Shown piece after piece: positions 51,401-55,572 of a stretch of DNA of 64,000 nt. This stretch comes from Patiria pectinifera (Eukaryota > Echinodermata > Asteroidea > Valvatida > Asterinidae): contig CM057129.1 in the NCBI GenBank assembly GCA_029964075.1, forward strand, positions 22,807,430 through 22,871,429, written 5' to 3'. The translations under genes were made by a program, and so were the position numbers. The notes under the pieces were generated by a model. It was given only the letters and a program-made list of their open reading frames with translations, was not told the DNA's origin and ran no database searches. Within the stretch, counting starts at the first letter, position 1. The number at the start of each line of letters is the position of its first letter.

Positions 51401-54289
51401 ATTTCGATCAGAGATGTGGACTAAGCTGTTGATTAGTCAATTTCCCTGCCATGTTTTTCTAATACAACTTGGTTACCAAAGACCCGATAAAAGGCGCCCA
51501 CTGAATGGTCAGAATCTAGAGGTCAAGGTGCAGTATTATTTTGCATAATTAATCACCGAATCTGCTCACAATGTCATAGACCCTCGCTGTGCAAGGGGAT
51601 ATTCCATGGACTACCATGATGGTGGCCTTGTCATCAAAGGCCATTTATCAAACATTGGTTTCATCTCTAGCTTTGGATTTAATTGCCTCTGGCACCTTAC
51701 CTATTTAAGGGTCCTTTAATTCTAAAACTAGGGAAACTCCTACAAACTTTAGCTGCAGATTGCAGGATTTGATGTTCTTAAGTACCATAAACTATCAAAT
51801 GGCACCAAAGCAAGGTATCAAATGGTGCCAAATCTCACGATCCTTGTGTGCCACAGTATCCCATAATTCCATTTCATATCACGTAAGGGTCATTCCGTGC
51901 CCAATCACCTAGAGGTTGTCAAGGGTCCGACCAGGATTTGGTTGAAATTATTCATAAAAATACCTCAGCATGTGTCATGAACATGCCCAAAATTGTAGTG
52001 CTAAACTCCAAGTCATTTCTGAGACATGGCCCCCTAAAAATTCCTACCCCGCCCCCTTTTTCCCATTCATAGTTGCACCGATGAAGTTTTTTCGCATTTT
52101 TAGAGGCCCATATCTGCAAAATAAACAGAATTTTTACCTAAAAATTGATACATACATGTACCGGTAGGTTGAATGGCATCCAATCTGCAAGATGCTGCTG
52201 TCAAAAGTACCATACCATGCTTCATTTGCAAGATATAGGTCCCCCAAAACCCTTATTTGAGATAATCAAATTATCAAAGTAACTTTTTGCGAAACCCCAC
52301 AAGGGATCCAGTAATATCCCCTAATATCCAATCATTATACAGTGTCCCATTGCCCTATATCCCAATACGTCCCATGCTGCTCAACCTCATCGGAGATCTT
52401 ATCATACTGTCCCACGCTATCCCACAATTCCGCCAATCCTCACCTTTTCATAGTCTCCCGGGAGAAGCCGACCATCTCCATGGACTGCTTGAGCCTCGTG
52501 TACTCATACTTCTCATCGACCCCCTCCAGGGTAAAACAGTTACTCTGTCAACAAAAGGGAGGAAAAAAGAGGGGGAGGGAAAACGGAAAGTTGTCAAGTG
52601 TTGGATTCTCACATTAGTCAGGGAAGGCCACAGGATATGAATAATCAGCCGGGACTCCTAACTTTGAAGCACGGCTCAGATGGTCTGAATTTGGAGATGT
52701 CAAAGTCACTTAAAGATGAACATTAAGAGGAACGGATCAAGTAGGCTTTTGCGGTGGTAATCCAAATCGACTGAAAGTTTGATTGATGTAATTTCATTAA
52801 CTAACTAACTCCGCGTATATAACAATGAATACAATAGTGCCTCACTTGTGTTTTCACTGGACTTTTGAAACGGGTCCAAAACATTTCTTCAGGAACGTGT
52901 AACATCTACAGATACTCTTTGGAATTTTTCCAGGTTTTTTAATTTATAGTGGCAGCTTTTTTTAAACTTTAATAAATTTGGAATACCACCTGTTGTATCA
53001 TTCATAATCATATACAAGACTCAGTGACAAGTCACACATCATGAGGAAAGACGCTGGTTAAAAACAGTTAATTTTTTTCACCAGATTCGCACTCGAACAA
53101 ACATCTTTAATTTCATTAAATGGATATATAGCTGTCCCTTTTAAAACAATCTGTATATTTAAAATTGCAAGTCAGCAGGCAATACTTTCTAAAGTTCAGC
53201 AAATTGGACAGTTGATTTTATTCAATTTATGTTAGATTTTCTCCCAAAAGAGGGACAATTTCTGTTTGAGACCGTAGGAGGGTTCTGAATGCATATTCTG
53301 TATTTGTGTGGTACTAAACATAAATTGTTTATGTGAATGATAAACTATTCTAGGGAACACTATGTGCAAGAATTTTAGACTCATGCAAATTTTTAACCTG
53401 ATCTCCCTGGCCATTTCTGCAAGAAACCTTCCTGAATCCTTCAATATCCAATGCTGTTCAGGAATCCAATAGAACATTCTTTGATTTTCAACATTCATGT
53501 GGCATCAAGCCCCATGAATATGTATATAAGTAGTGGCTGGGCTTTGCTTTCCTAGATCCTACAAAATCCTTCAAACTTCTTAATGGCCCTTTCAAACTAA
53601 TCTCTATGTGGGACCTGTGTCGAGCTCCAAGATTTCAGGACCCCCTTTCACACTAGTCAGAATCCAACACGGCTTCTACATCGGTAATTTTCAACCCTGG
53701 TCGGGACCAGGTTTAGGAGCAGGGATGTAGTTGAGTCTATCACAAGCCCCTGCAAGTCCTTCACAAGTCCCCAAATCCAAATTCAAATCACAAAAGCTAG
53801 ATCCATACGAGCTTTGACAAAGGCATTCCTTGTTATTGTCCATCAATTGATTCTTGTGGATAGACTTGTGATTTACTTGTGACTGGACTTGTTATGGACT
53901 TGACAACATCCCTGGTTGAGAGGCTCTATCCAGGTAGATAATCCACATATGACCGACAACCCCTCCCCCTCCCCCTCCTCCATGCACACATTGAAGTGAA
54001 TGTGAAGGTTATTCCTTGTCAGCCCCTGGAACCATATAGATTTCAACATGGGAAGGCGAGATGAAAGTGTGAAAAAGCCTCTAGTTGATTTGGGAAAGAT
54101 TGAAGGATTAGCGGCCGTTAACCTACTTGATTTAAGTAGAAGTAGTCCTGCGGTTTCTCCAACCATAGACTCTCCCGCTCGGCATCCTCTGCACCTTGCA
54201 GTAGGTAGTAGAATACATGGTAGTTGCGCTCGTTGGGGGCTTGCGAGACAATCCGTGACTTCTCTAGTAAGTACTGCTCCACGATGGCA
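3043..54289 (-). CDS. Myo9: Unconventional myosin-IX (motor plus RhoGAP), 31 exons, 5' end missing
   Basis: Class IX myosins are single-headed actin motors whose tail switches off Rho GTPases, so they link actin movement to local RhoA inactivation at the cortex. Joining 31 exons between GT...AG introns gives 5215 coding bases: one base of a split Gly codon, then 1737 codons and a TAA at 3043-3045, with every intron phase matching. Approximate residues of this partial product: motor 1-668 (switch [12 protein letters not shown]1-region [12 protein letters not shown]), with a basic loop-2 insertion at about 380-563; four IQ motifs 690-785; charged linker to 1243; C1 zinc domain about 1263-1312; RhoGAP about 1325-1525; tail to 1737. 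The order motor-IQ-C1-RhoGAP is unique to class IX. The P-loop, switch I and Ras-association-like N-terminus are not in the window, so upstream exons lie beyond 64000. Vertebrates have two paralogues (MYO9A, MYO9B); I cannot say that this gene is closer to either. Confidence 0.96.
3980..4555. mobile_element. 'caatcacaagtc'-family element hosting a TTAA element
   Basis: Left part (aaatcacaagtcctttctcaag, up to 4014) and right part (from 4438: caagtgacgaacaatgacaa, ending near ggacttgtgatggacttg) match other copies in this window at 20205-20520 and 53730-53915. They are interrupted by a separate 419-base TTAA-flanked element at 4015-4433. Confidence 0.65.
4015..4433. mobile_element. TTAA-flanked MITE (piggyBac-like ends), copy 1
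   Basis: Ends are TTAA|CCCTAACcaccctgaatcc and gttaGGG|TTAA, so short CCCTAAC inverted termini are flanked by TTAA on both sides. TTAA target duplication and CCC-starting ends are typical of piggyBac-type elements. The body repeats 'ggaggatttgcaggattgaggc'-like blocks. A near copy lies at 39614-40033. No transposase, so non-autonomous. Confidence 0.7.
4639..4820 (-). CDS. Myo9: Myo9 exon 30 of window (C-terminal tail)
   Basis: Acceptor cccccaacag, donor gtaatt, phase 0 in. Acidic and Gln-rich ([17 protein letters not shown]), ending [16 protein letters not shown], which parallels the vertebrate 'IQSIKEEKEDI' helix. The preceding intron, 6.3 kb, is the longest complete intron of the gene. Confidence 0.92.
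6301..7133. mobile_element. hAT-type MITE with exact 8-bp target duplication
   Basis: Terminal inverted repeats CAGTGGCGTAGCCAG / CTGGCTATGCCACTG (one mismatch) are bordered by identical 8-base duplications AGTATGAA at 6293-6300 and 7134-7141. CA...TG ends plus an 8-bp duplication are diagnostic of the hAT superfamily. Inside are three ~200-230-base direct repeats starting at about 6455, 6642 and 6875 (ggcgtggggttcggggcccgc). G-runs lie near both ends. No transposase. Confidence 0.88.
8160..8530. repeat. Dispersed repeat, inverted copy at 51490-51620
   Basis: The segment 'aatatccccttacacagcaagggtc...gattcggcgatta...gaccattcagtgggcgcctt' reappears in reverse orientation at 51490-51610 (ggcgcccactgaatggtc...caccgaatctgctc...ccctcgctgtgcaaggggatatt). 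No gene inside. Confidence 0.65.
8541..9018. mobile_element. MITE with GGGTCATTCCGTGTCAAATC ends
   Basis: Left end GGGTCATTCCGTGTCAAATC and right end gatttgacacagaataaccc are inverted repeats with 18 of 20 matches. The body ('tatggggtaatttaggctg', 'accttgaatttgacctt') is shared with the large palindrome at 59727-60823. In intron 29. Confidence 0.75.
10331..10354. repeat. (GTCA)n microsatellite
   Basis: Six consecutive copies of gtca/agtc after a G-run; a looser relative (agtcagtcagtgagtgactcggtcagtcag) is at about 9737-9770. In intron 29, where I see no coding sequence between 4821 and 11147. Confidence 0.85.
11148..11268 (-). CDS. Myo9: Myo9 exon 29 of window (RhoGAP end, helix)
   Basis: Acceptor tttctgaatag, donor gtaaga, ends in phase 0. 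Reads [17 protein letters not shown] (vertebrate 'CVEMLIKEQMRKY'), closing the RhoGAP fold, then a Ser/Leu-rich helix LKLSDLRKR. Confidence 0.93.
12337..12430. mobile_element. 'caatcacaagtc'-family fragment
   Basis: Contains the family core 'gatgaacaatgacaaaggaatgcc' and 'caattgaatagcttctcgtg', also seen at 4447-4500 and 20400-20460. Lies just downstream of exon 28. Confidence 0.55.
12500..12631 (-). CDS. Myo9: Myo9 exon 28 of window (RhoGAP)
   Basis: Acceptor cacacatacag, donor gtaagt. Encodes [17 protein letters not shown], the RhoGAP 'NkMsxxnLaxxfaP' helix with its conserved Asn, then [18 protein letters not shown]. Confidence 0.94.
13500..13734 (-). CDS. Myo9: Myo9 exon 27 of window (RhoGAP core)
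   Basis: Acceptor tcttcatcag, donor gtcaga. Contains [19 protein letters not shown] (RhoGAP 'LKxxLRELPEPL'), the connecting helices, and ends [10 protein letters not shown]. Confidence 0.96.
14737..14857 (-). CDS. Myo9: Myo9 exon 26 of window (RhoGAP arginine finger)
   Basis: Acceptor ccatgattcag, donor gtaagt. Encodes [20 protein letters not shown], then [12 protein letters not shown]. The GIYR arginine is the catalytic finger of RhoGAP domains, so GTPase-activating activity is expected. Confidence 0.95.
15551..16560. mobile_element. Foldback element, CpG-rich centre
   Basis: Left arm parts ('gcattttgttcgtttgaagc', 'aacaactaacctgatgtag', 'attattgttgaaaag') recur inverted on the right ('catcaggttagttgtt', 'ttgcttcaaacgaaaaaaat', 'ttttcaacaataat'). 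The arms are not collinear throughout, so nested insertions are likely. The centre (about 15890-15955) is rich in CG dinucleotides (accgcgcgcgcc). Related single arms are at 40725-40935 and 22085-22170. Occupies intron 25. Confidence 0.65.
16663..16802 (-). CDS. Myo9: Myo9 exon 25 of window (C1 second half, RhoGAP start)
   Basis: Acceptor ctcttcctag, donor gtgaga. Continues C1 as [17 protein letters not shown] (C-X4-H-X2-C-X7-C), then [18 protein letters not shown], the 'FGxxLxxL....IP' entry of RhoGAP domains. Spacing C1 to RhoGAP is as short as in vertebrate MYO9. Confidence 0.95.
17455..18075. repeat. 63-bp minisatellite, ten copies
   Basis: The phrase acacatgcgcctatgg recurs exactly every 63 bases from 17461 to 18028 (ten units). 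Each unit has a hairpin GGAAGCGG-ttgaag-CCGCTTCC in most copies. Because 63 is divisible by three and the unit lacks stops, both strands show long artefactual reading frames. In intron 24, about 100 bases from exon 24. The flanks resemble a single-copy relative at 29160-29310. Confidence 0.93.
18179..18335 (-). CDS. Myo9: Myo9 exon 24 of window (C1 domain, first half)
   Basis: Acceptor ctgccttgcag, donor gtaggg. A Lys-rich lead-in ([15 protein letters not shown]) precedes [17 protein letters not shown], giving the C1 pattern H-X12-C-X2-C. Together with exon 25 all six Cys and two His zinc ligands are present. C1 domains of class IX are atypical and not expected to bind diacylglycerol strongly. 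Confidence 0.95.
18546..18793. repeat. ~245-bp direct repeat, left copy (flanks exon 23)
   Basis: Begins ctcatgtaccccgggtacat and ends atcatggaaataatttg. Pairs with 19531-19772 in the same orientation, with only a handful of substitutions and one ~6-base indel by eye. Confidence 0.9.
19251..19424 (-). CDS. Myo9: Myo9 exon 23 of window (pre-C1 region)
   Basis: 58 codons, acceptor tggctttgcag, donor gtcagt, phase 0 both ends. Encodes [17 protein letters not shown] and then [17 protein letters not shown], the conserved '[12 protein letters not shown]' of class IX tails. It lies between two ~245-base direct repeats (see finding). Confidence 0.94.
19531..19772. repeat. ~245-bp direct repeat, right copy (flanks exon 23)
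   Basis: Same orientation and boundaries as 18546-18793. Exon 23 (19251-19424) lies between the copies, whose starts are 985 bases apart. Confidence 0.9.
19948..20067 (-). CDS. Myo9: Myo9 exon 22 of window (pre-C1 region)
   Basis: 40 codons, acceptor ccatgactag, donor gtatgt, phase 0 both ends. Encodes [20 protein letters not shown] and ends SVAMQQ, matching the conserved helical segment upstream of C1 in MYO9A/B. Confidence 0.93.
20205..20520. mobile_element. 'caatcacaagtc'-family element, tandem pair
   Basis: Two partial units (gagtccatcacaagtctgg... and aactccatcacaaggccagt...) with the family core 'tgaataatgataaaggaatg' and end 'gacttgtgatggacttgacc'. In intron 21. Confidence 0.6.
20623..21099 (-). 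CDS. Myo9: Myo9 exon 21 of window (long Pro/Ser/Lys-rich tail exon)
   Basis: 159 codons, acceptor ttttgttccag, donor gtagga, phase 0 both ends. The first half is Pro/Ser-rich ([14 protein letters not shown]); it then has a basic patch [18 protein letters not shown], which resembles a phosphorylatable 14-3-3-type site (inference). It ends [20 protein letters not shown], similar to the conserved pre-C1 'WxYPxxK' region of class IX tails. GC-rich compared with flanking introns. Confidence 0.93.
21409..21616 (-). CDS. Myo9: Myo9 exon 20 of window (tail linker)
   Basis: Acceptor cctcaatacag, donor gtaata, ends in phase 0. Starts [20 protein letters not shown], then an acidic segment, and ends [12 protein letters not shown]. 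No fold recognised; probably disordered. Confidence 0.87.
21733..22076. mobile_element. TTAA-family related repeat, copy 3
   Basis: Starts tTTAACCCTAACCCC and ends ggaggttagggtcaa. Inside are three tandem-like blocks of 'atatggaggtatcctgaatccatcaaaatcc' type. Related fragments with 'agtatcctgaatccgccaaaatcc' occur at 15130-15260. In the intron before exon 20. Confidence 0.55.
22942..23091 (-). CDS. Myo9: Myo9 exon 19 of window (tail linker)
   Basis: 150 bases, acceptor tttgtcgtag, donor gtaagg. Acidic, Ser/Thr-rich linker ([20 protein letters not shown], then [12 protein letters not shown]). No domain recognised; supported by phase agreement and codon-like composition. Length is a multiple of three. 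Confidence 0.85.
23655..23960. mobile_element. Dispersed element containing 'caatcacaagtc' core, copy A
   Basis: 'tattgtatctgacaatgcac...acatgatacaacggcaaac...aatcacaagcc...gccagcatatgtagccttc' is matched segment by segment by 25325-25620. Copies A and B flank exon 18. Confidence 0.65.
24029..24225. mobile_element. Short MITE with 20-bp perfect inverted ends
   Basis: CGTTTGTTTATGGTGTAAAT at 24029-24048 is the exact reverse complement of the bases at 24206-24225. An inner 'atcaagga/tccttgat' pair extends the homology. No coding content. Confidence 0.8.
24510..24790. mobile_element. 'caatcacaagtc'-family copy interrupted by a MITE
   Basis: Left part 'agtcaatcacaagtccaatc...gaaacaatgacaaaggaat' and right part 'tgccttgtcacagtacatttgaatagcttatga' are the two halves of the family core, split by the element at 24583-24748. 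Confidence 0.75.
24583..24748. mobile_element. Nested MITE with 20-bp inverted ends
   Basis: AATGGACCGATCCAGTAAGC at 24583-24602 is the exact reverse complement of 24729-24748; the pairing continues into 'cgccc/gggcg'. About 166 bases long, G+C-richer than its surroundings, inserted inside another repeat. Confidence 0.85.
24843..25100 (-). CDS. Myo9: Myo9 exon 18 of window (charged helix after lever arm)
   Basis: Acceptor gatgtggtag, donor gtgagt. Very Glu/Gln/Arg-rich ([17 protein letters not shown]), likely a single alpha-helix or short coiled coil extending the lever arm, followed by an acidic Ser-rich stretch with [20 protein letters not shown]. Confidence 0.9.
25325..25620. mobile_element. 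Dispersed element containing 'caatcacaagtc' core, copy B
   Basis: Same order as copy A: 'tattgtatcagacaacacac', 'catctgatacaacgtcaaac', 'agtcacaaataatgtcataa', 'gccagcatttttagcctttt'. Ends at an (AAT)n tract near 25620. Confidence 0.65.
26030..26330 (-). mobile_element. SINE-like repeat with tRNA-like B box
   Basis: Contains 'gtgccttgctcaagggcaca' and, on the minus strand, ggttgtgggttcgagtcc, a pol III B-box-like match, next to 'ataaaagcgctttacatt'. Parts 'acccctgctcattaggcc' (26054) and 'ggccaatgagcaggggt' (26722) are inverted copies, so 26050-26740 may be a larger foldback. Confidence 0.55.
26803..26990 (-). CDS. Myo9: Myo9 exon 17 of window (IQ2-IQ4)
   Basis: Acceptor catcttggcag, donor gtgagt, 62 codons plus two bases. 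Completes IQ2 ([14 protein letters not shown]) and holds IQ3 ([18 protein letters not shown]) and a divergent IQ4 ([13 protein letters not shown]). Four IQ motifs is within the class IX range. Confidence 0.95.
27383..28035. repeat. ~31-bp minisatellite, about 20 copies
   Basis: Unit ctgagtaccaagtacaagta + ctatactcaat with growing divergence toward the exon-16 side. Each unit holds the short palindrome agtac-aa-gtact. Intron 16, ending about 60 bases from exon 16. Confidence 0.92.
28092..28241 (-). CDS. Myo9: Myo9 exon 16 of window (converter end, IQ1)
   Basis: 50 codons, acceptor tgacgacag, donor gtagga. Starts [17 protein letters not shown] motif 1 is [16 protein letters not shown]; the exon ends in the first residues of IQ2 (YATLKLQ). 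IQ motifs bind calmodulin or light chains and form the lever arm. Confidence 0.95.
28902..29024 (-). CDS. Myo9: Myo9 exon 15 of window (converter)
   Basis: 41 codons, acceptor attgtcttcag, donor gtagac. Encodes [13 protein letters not shown] and ends HYQLGKTK, the converter core that joins exon 16 (VFLRE) to form the universal GKTKVFLR end of the motor. Confidence 0.95.
29160..29310. repeat. Single-copy relative of the 63-bp minisatellite unit
   Basis: 'attacttggcttcggctaac...acacatgcatctatgggaag...gcaagccatagtcaagt' corresponds to the flank and one unit of 17430-17520, here as one imperfect inverted pair. Confidence 0.6.
29318..29630. repeat. (caatcacaagt)n minisatellite
   Basis: More than 20 near-copies of caatcacaagt / cattcacaagt, followed by the inverted motif tgtgattgacttgtgatt near 29660. 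This 11-base unit is also the terminal motif of the dispersed family seen elsewhere in the window. Confidence 0.9.
29731..29922 (-). CDS. Myo9: Myo9 exon 14 of window (actin-binding helix, SH1/SH2)
   Basis: 64 codons, acceptor cccgtgtcag, donor gtaaga. Reads [20 protein letters not shown] (myosin 'L..L..T.P.FVRCI.PN'), then [18 protein letters not shown], the SH2/SH1 hinge that drives the converter. Fully conserved. Confidence 0.96.
30039..30552. mobile_element. Foldback MITE carrying a tRNA-derived insertion
   Basis: Outer arms ('gttacaactgattatgtagt', 'atactgtatcactaactgtt' left; 'acattatcagttagtgatac', 'ccacattatcagttgttac' right) are inverted copies. The centre (about 30218-30380) is a partial copy of the tRNA-derived repeat at 48702-48895 ('gtgttacctcccgagtgaaa', 'gtgcagatgtctt'). 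Confidence 0.7.
31240..31347 (-). CDS. Myo9: Myo9 exon 13 of window (end of loop 2)
   Basis: 36 codons, acceptor tttgctgcag, donor gtaggt, phase 0 both ends. Contains [18 protein letters not shown] and ends PTVSAQFQ, which corresponds to the vertebrate 'PxTIGTQFQ' that leads into the actin-binding helix. Confidence 0.92.
31521..31563 (-). CDS. Myo9: Myo9 exon 12 of window (43-base microexon, loop 2)
   Basis: Acceptor is a T-rich tract ending ttccaaag, donor gtaatg. Encodes [14 protein letters not shown]. Found because exon 11 ends with two carried bases and exon 13 starts in phase 0, so a 1-mod-3 exon is required; this is the only piece seen in the gap that fits. Acceptor choice is moderately certain. 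Confidence 0.72.
31564..34459. other. Intron 11, no recognised element
   Basis: AT-rich, with a short G-run at about 32441 and A/G/T-runs at 33900-33990. A possible short gene-like frame at 33925-34317 on the minus strand has low-complexity content and no recognisable family. No exon needed here by phase. Confidence 0.5.
34460..34678 (-). CDS. Myo9: Myo9 exon 11 of window (loop-2 insertion, His/Lys/Arg-rich)
   Basis: 219 bases, acceptor gttattcacag, donor gtaggt. Begins [17 protein letters not shown], then has a Ser/Pro stretch with [18 protein letters not shown], and ends [12 protein letters not shown]. The two S-P sites could be phosphorylated (inference). Its length is divisible by three with matching phases, so it is a possible cassette exon. 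Confidence 0.85.
35898..35945 (-). CDS. Myo9: Myo9 exon 10 of window (48-base microexon, loop 2)
   Basis: Acceptor ttgtcatag, donor gtaagt. Encodes [15 protein letters not shown], similar to the 'AxxRLRxxx' helix of the class IX loop 2. A second AG 19 bases downstream (attcag) would put a TAA in frame, so the upstream acceptor was chosen. The length is a multiple of three, so skipping it would keep the frame. Confidence 0.78.
36485..36925. mobile_element. Possible decayed relative of the hAT-type MITE
   Basis: Starts caggtgcatagccagcagg and ends ttgctaggccactg, resembling the 6301-7133 ends, with C-runs inside both termini. I see no clean target duplication. It contains repeated 'tgcccttt...tacaagtgccctttt' segments. 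Confidence 0.4.
37275..37350 (-). CDS. Myo9: Myo9 exon 9 of window (loop-2 insertion)
   Basis: 76 bases, acceptor gttgtctag, donor gtatgg. Reads [17 protein letters not shown] and then ARDEEMFR. It is supported by phase matching on both sides and basic loop-2-like composition, not by a strongly conserved motif. Confidence 0.82.
38076..38268 (-). CDS. Myo9: Myo9 exon 8 of window (motor, enters loop 2)
   Basis: Acceptor cctcatccag, donor gtaatt, 64 codons plus one base. Starts [18 protein letters not shown] (myosin 'FleKNrDxl'), continues into [18 protein letters not shown], and ends in a Lys/Gly run [10 protein letters not shown] that opens the loop-2 insertion. Confidence 0.93.
38578..38725 (-). 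CDS. Myo9: Myo9 exon 7 of window (motor, actin interface)
   Basis: Acceptor cttttgtcag, donor gtgaga. The carried bases make Asn, giving [19 protein letters not shown]. The exon ends [16 protein letters not shown], equivalent to the general myosin motif F.I.HYAG.V.Y. Confidence 0.94.
39614..40033. mobile_element. TTAA-flanked MITE (piggyBac-like ends), copy 2
   Basis: Same length and order as 4015-4433 (ccctgaatcc, 'cttgggcccgaccttgtgtt', 'tagcaaaaaggcctaggga'), roughly nine in ten bases alike by eye. Right end gttagggTTAA is intact; the left TTAA has decayed to ATAA. Sits in the intron between exons 6 and 7. Confidence 0.72.
40542..40663 (-). CDS. Myo9: Myo9 exon 6 of window (motor, lower 50K)
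   Basis: Acceptor ttacaatttcag, donor gtaagt, 40 codons plus two bases. Encodes [19 protein letters not shown] and [11 protein letters not shown], matching the post-relay segment (Y..E.I.W..I.F.DN and GxLxLLDEEC) of other myosins. Confidence 0.94.
40725..40935. mobile_element. Copy of the 15.6-kb foldback arm
   Basis: From 'gtccatcatttgtaatttgtgc' to 'ctgaatcatgttttgaattg' this matches 15664-15850 almost base for base, then diverges. Lies just upstream of exon 6 on the minus strand. Confidence 0.75.
41433..41567 (-). CDS. Myo9: Myo9 exon 5 of window (motor, switch II)
   Basis: Acceptor ctgccacccag, donor gtaaga, phase 0 both ends, 45 codons. Contains switch II in the form DIFGFEDF, which senses the ATP gamma-phosphate, followed by the relay helix [18 protein letters not shown]. 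These are among the most conserved myosin residues and all are intact. Confidence 0.96.
41568..44775. repeat. Intron 4 with small tandem duplications
   Basis: A 23-base unit (ggccagttttaaacttggggttt) repeats about four times at 43158-43235, followed by an inverted 'gtttgaaactggccaaaca'. Two ~200-base direct copies lie at about 43640-43830 and 43860-44050 (shared 'atgaaaacaggttggcattt'). No coding exon recognised in the rest. Confidence 0.7.
44776..44892 (-). CDS. Myo9: Myo9 exon 4 of window (motor)
   Basis: Acceptor attcctgcag, donor gtaaaa, phase 0 at both ends, 39 codons. Reads [19 protein letters not shown], the helix before switch II (aKalYxxLFdWiVxxiN), and ends [14 protein letters not shown]. 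Confidence 0.94.
46833..46988. mobile_element. Short MITE with 18-bp perfect inverted ends
   Basis: ACTATGGAGTACCGAAGT at 46833-46850 is the exact reverse complement of 46971-46988. CG-rich interior (cacgcgcgc, gagcgcgt, tgacgtca). I see no obvious target duplication. In intron 3. Confidence 0.8.
47640..48410 (-). repeat. Tandem array that includes the 3' edge of exon 3
   Basis: On the minus strand the last ~36 coding bases of exon 3 plus donor and about 12 intron bases recur with their coding edge at about 48153, 47979, 47805 and 47658, after the true edge at 48377. Copies are separated by a shared 'aaccacccacaattggtc'-type segment and blocks of tacaatgtaatacaatgcaa. Period 174 bases for the middle copies; 224 and 147 at the ends. 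Confidence 0.9.
48377..48593 (-). CDS. Myo9: Myo9 exon 3 of window (motor), weak donor
   Basis: Acceptor tatttcag. Contains [13 protein letters not shown], a hallmark motor strand (xxAILHLGNIxF), then the helix ending FVVQYRMSE, which continues smoothly into exon 4 as in MYO9A/B. The donor is GAG|GTTGGT, far from the consensus gtragt. Reading through it meets TGA after three codons (V-G-E). The last ~36 coding bases with this donor are repeated four more times in the downstream intron (see repeat 47640-48410). Confidence 0.92.
48702..49130. mobile_element. Palindromic pair of tRNA-derived repeats
   Basis: A minus-oriented copy (48702-48895) and a plus-oriented copy (48940-49130) are inverted around a ~45-base centre. 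The plus copy has an A-box-like tggttgagtggtaagac and B-box gggttcgagtcccacc inside ctcggtgg...ccacccgag pairing. Outer arms 'gtgttacctcccgagtgaaa' are also shared with 30240-30290. In intron 2. Confidence 0.8.
49622..50107. mobile_element. Near-perfect ~490-bp palindrome
   Basis: Starts gttaaagaggttgtggaatg and ends cattccacaacctctttaa; arms of about 225 bases pair almost throughout ('gcagcaaacaaaacatagta' / 'tactatgttttgtttgctgc') around a ~40-base centre near 49865. Ends carry TTAA. High arm identity suggests recent origin or ongoing correction. Confidence 0.88.
52444..52544 (-). CDS. Myo9: Myo9 exon 2 of window (motor)
   Basis: Acceptor ttgttgacag, donor gtgagg, phase 0 in and two bases carried out. 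It encodes [18 protein letters not shown] and then [12 protein letters not shown], the standard upper-50K segment in which the query loop (GVDD in other myosins) is followed by the 'F...ALxxLGF' helix. Confidence 0.92.
53730..53915. mobile_element. 'caatcacaagtc'-family copy
   Basis: 'ttgagtctatcacaagcccc...gacaaaggcattccttgtta...gacttgtgatttacttgtgac...gttatggacttgacaac' matches the family order seen at 20205-20520. Lies about 200 bases downstream of exon 1. Confidence 0.6.
54127..54289 (-). CDS. Myo9: Myo9 exon 1 of window (motor, after switch I)
   Basis: Acceptor ttgtgcag, donor gtaggt; starts with the third base of a split codon (GG|T, Gly) and ends in phase 0. It reads [16 protein letters not shown], then [11 protein letters not shown], the strand and helix that follow switch I in all myosin heads. 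The NxxSSRFGKF switch I motif should be in the preceding exon, which I could not find up to 64000. Confidence 0.93.
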
Positions 54290-55498
54290 CTGCACAATAA
54301 GACAGGGAACAAAATTTGGAAATCTTGTTAATACCCAAAGCAATCTGACCATGTTGATGTTTTTATTGTATGGAATTACGTGGAATGTCCGATAGAGTGG
54401 AGAACCCTGAATTTGAAATTGAGTAAGAGAGAAATTGAGGAGAAAAAAGGACAAACATACAGGTGGTACACCTACGGGATTCTGTACCACTACACCCACA
54501 TATCTTTCCCCATCGCTGTATGCTACACGACCTTGAAAAACTTGGCACTCAATATCTAATAAAATTATTTTCTAACTCTGAATCAGAATTGTGACACTAT
54601 CTCCATAGCAACAATTCAAGTCACTCCAAAGGTTGGCTGACTTTCCCAAGTTTACAAAGAAAGGAAATCAGGCAAAAACTTGTGTTTAAGAGAGTAGATG
54701 TACTTTTTATTTACCTTACATTACCAATTTTTTTATTTATTTATTTATTTTTAAAGTTGATTCTGAACAGAATGACACCCGGACAGCGTTAGAATCAAAT
54801 CGATTGGAATTACATCAATTCCAAAAATATTGGAGTTGCCAAACTAGTATTATTAGTAGGTGGATGTATAGTACATCCAAAGTATCCCAAAAACGTCATA
54901 CAACTCTAAATGCCCAGAAACAGGTTGGCTTTTTGCTTCTTATGCTTAATTCTTTTTGCTTCGTCATTTTCTTACATGCTTGCAATTCCACACAAAGTGG
55001 ACATGGCTGAAAAAAGGAAACTTTATGAAATCTTCAGAACTATAACTATCACCACATCAAATGTGTTATCAAGGGACCGAGACATTTTATGAGTGTTCTG
55101 CCAGTGAGATAGAGTGTGGTTAAATGTCTTTTGTTTTGTAAAAAAAACTGGTTCTGGGGCTAAAATGATCAATTTTAGGTAGTCATTTATACAAAATGTT
55201 TTACGGCAAAGAGAAAGGTTAATATTTCATGAAAATAACAAACTTAGAACACCATGATTCAGTATGTTTTTATCACTTGTATGAAGTTGATTTCAGACAC
55301 GTAATATTTGTAACGTTATAATGTAACATCCATAATGTACAACAAACATATAATGTTTTCATAACATCAAAGTGCCTTTTTGTAAAATGTCATTGGTGTT
55401 TTGATCGAGTGAATATGGCATATGGCATACTGGTTTATGGCTTCTGACTAGTGCCCCTTGAACAAAGATCTTGACTAATGAGGGAACTGCCAACATAG

Positions 55499-55572
55499 GG
55501 CTGGATAGCTCAGTTGGTAAGAGCACAGGAACGGTTATCCGGAGGTTGCAGGTTCAAGCCCCGCTGCAGTCA
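55499..55572 (+). repeat. tRNA-like sequence, probably tRNA-derived SINE head
   Basis: All arm lengths of a tRNA fit 74 bases: acceptor ggctgga/tgcagtc (one mismatch), D stem gctc/gagc, anticodon arm cagga-acggtta-tccgg (one mismatch), T arm gcagg-ttcaagc-cccgc (one mismatch). The would-be anticodon is GGT (Thr), but position 33 is C instead of the universal T. With three stem mismatches a functional tRNA is unlikely. Flanking cttgaacaaag and ctttgttcaa are inverted. Confidence 0.65.

Noticed and set aside
53873-54499. 208-codon minus-strand frame overlapping exon 1
   Set aside because: Overlaps the true motor exon in another frame; the conserved myosin frame with matching phases explains this locus.
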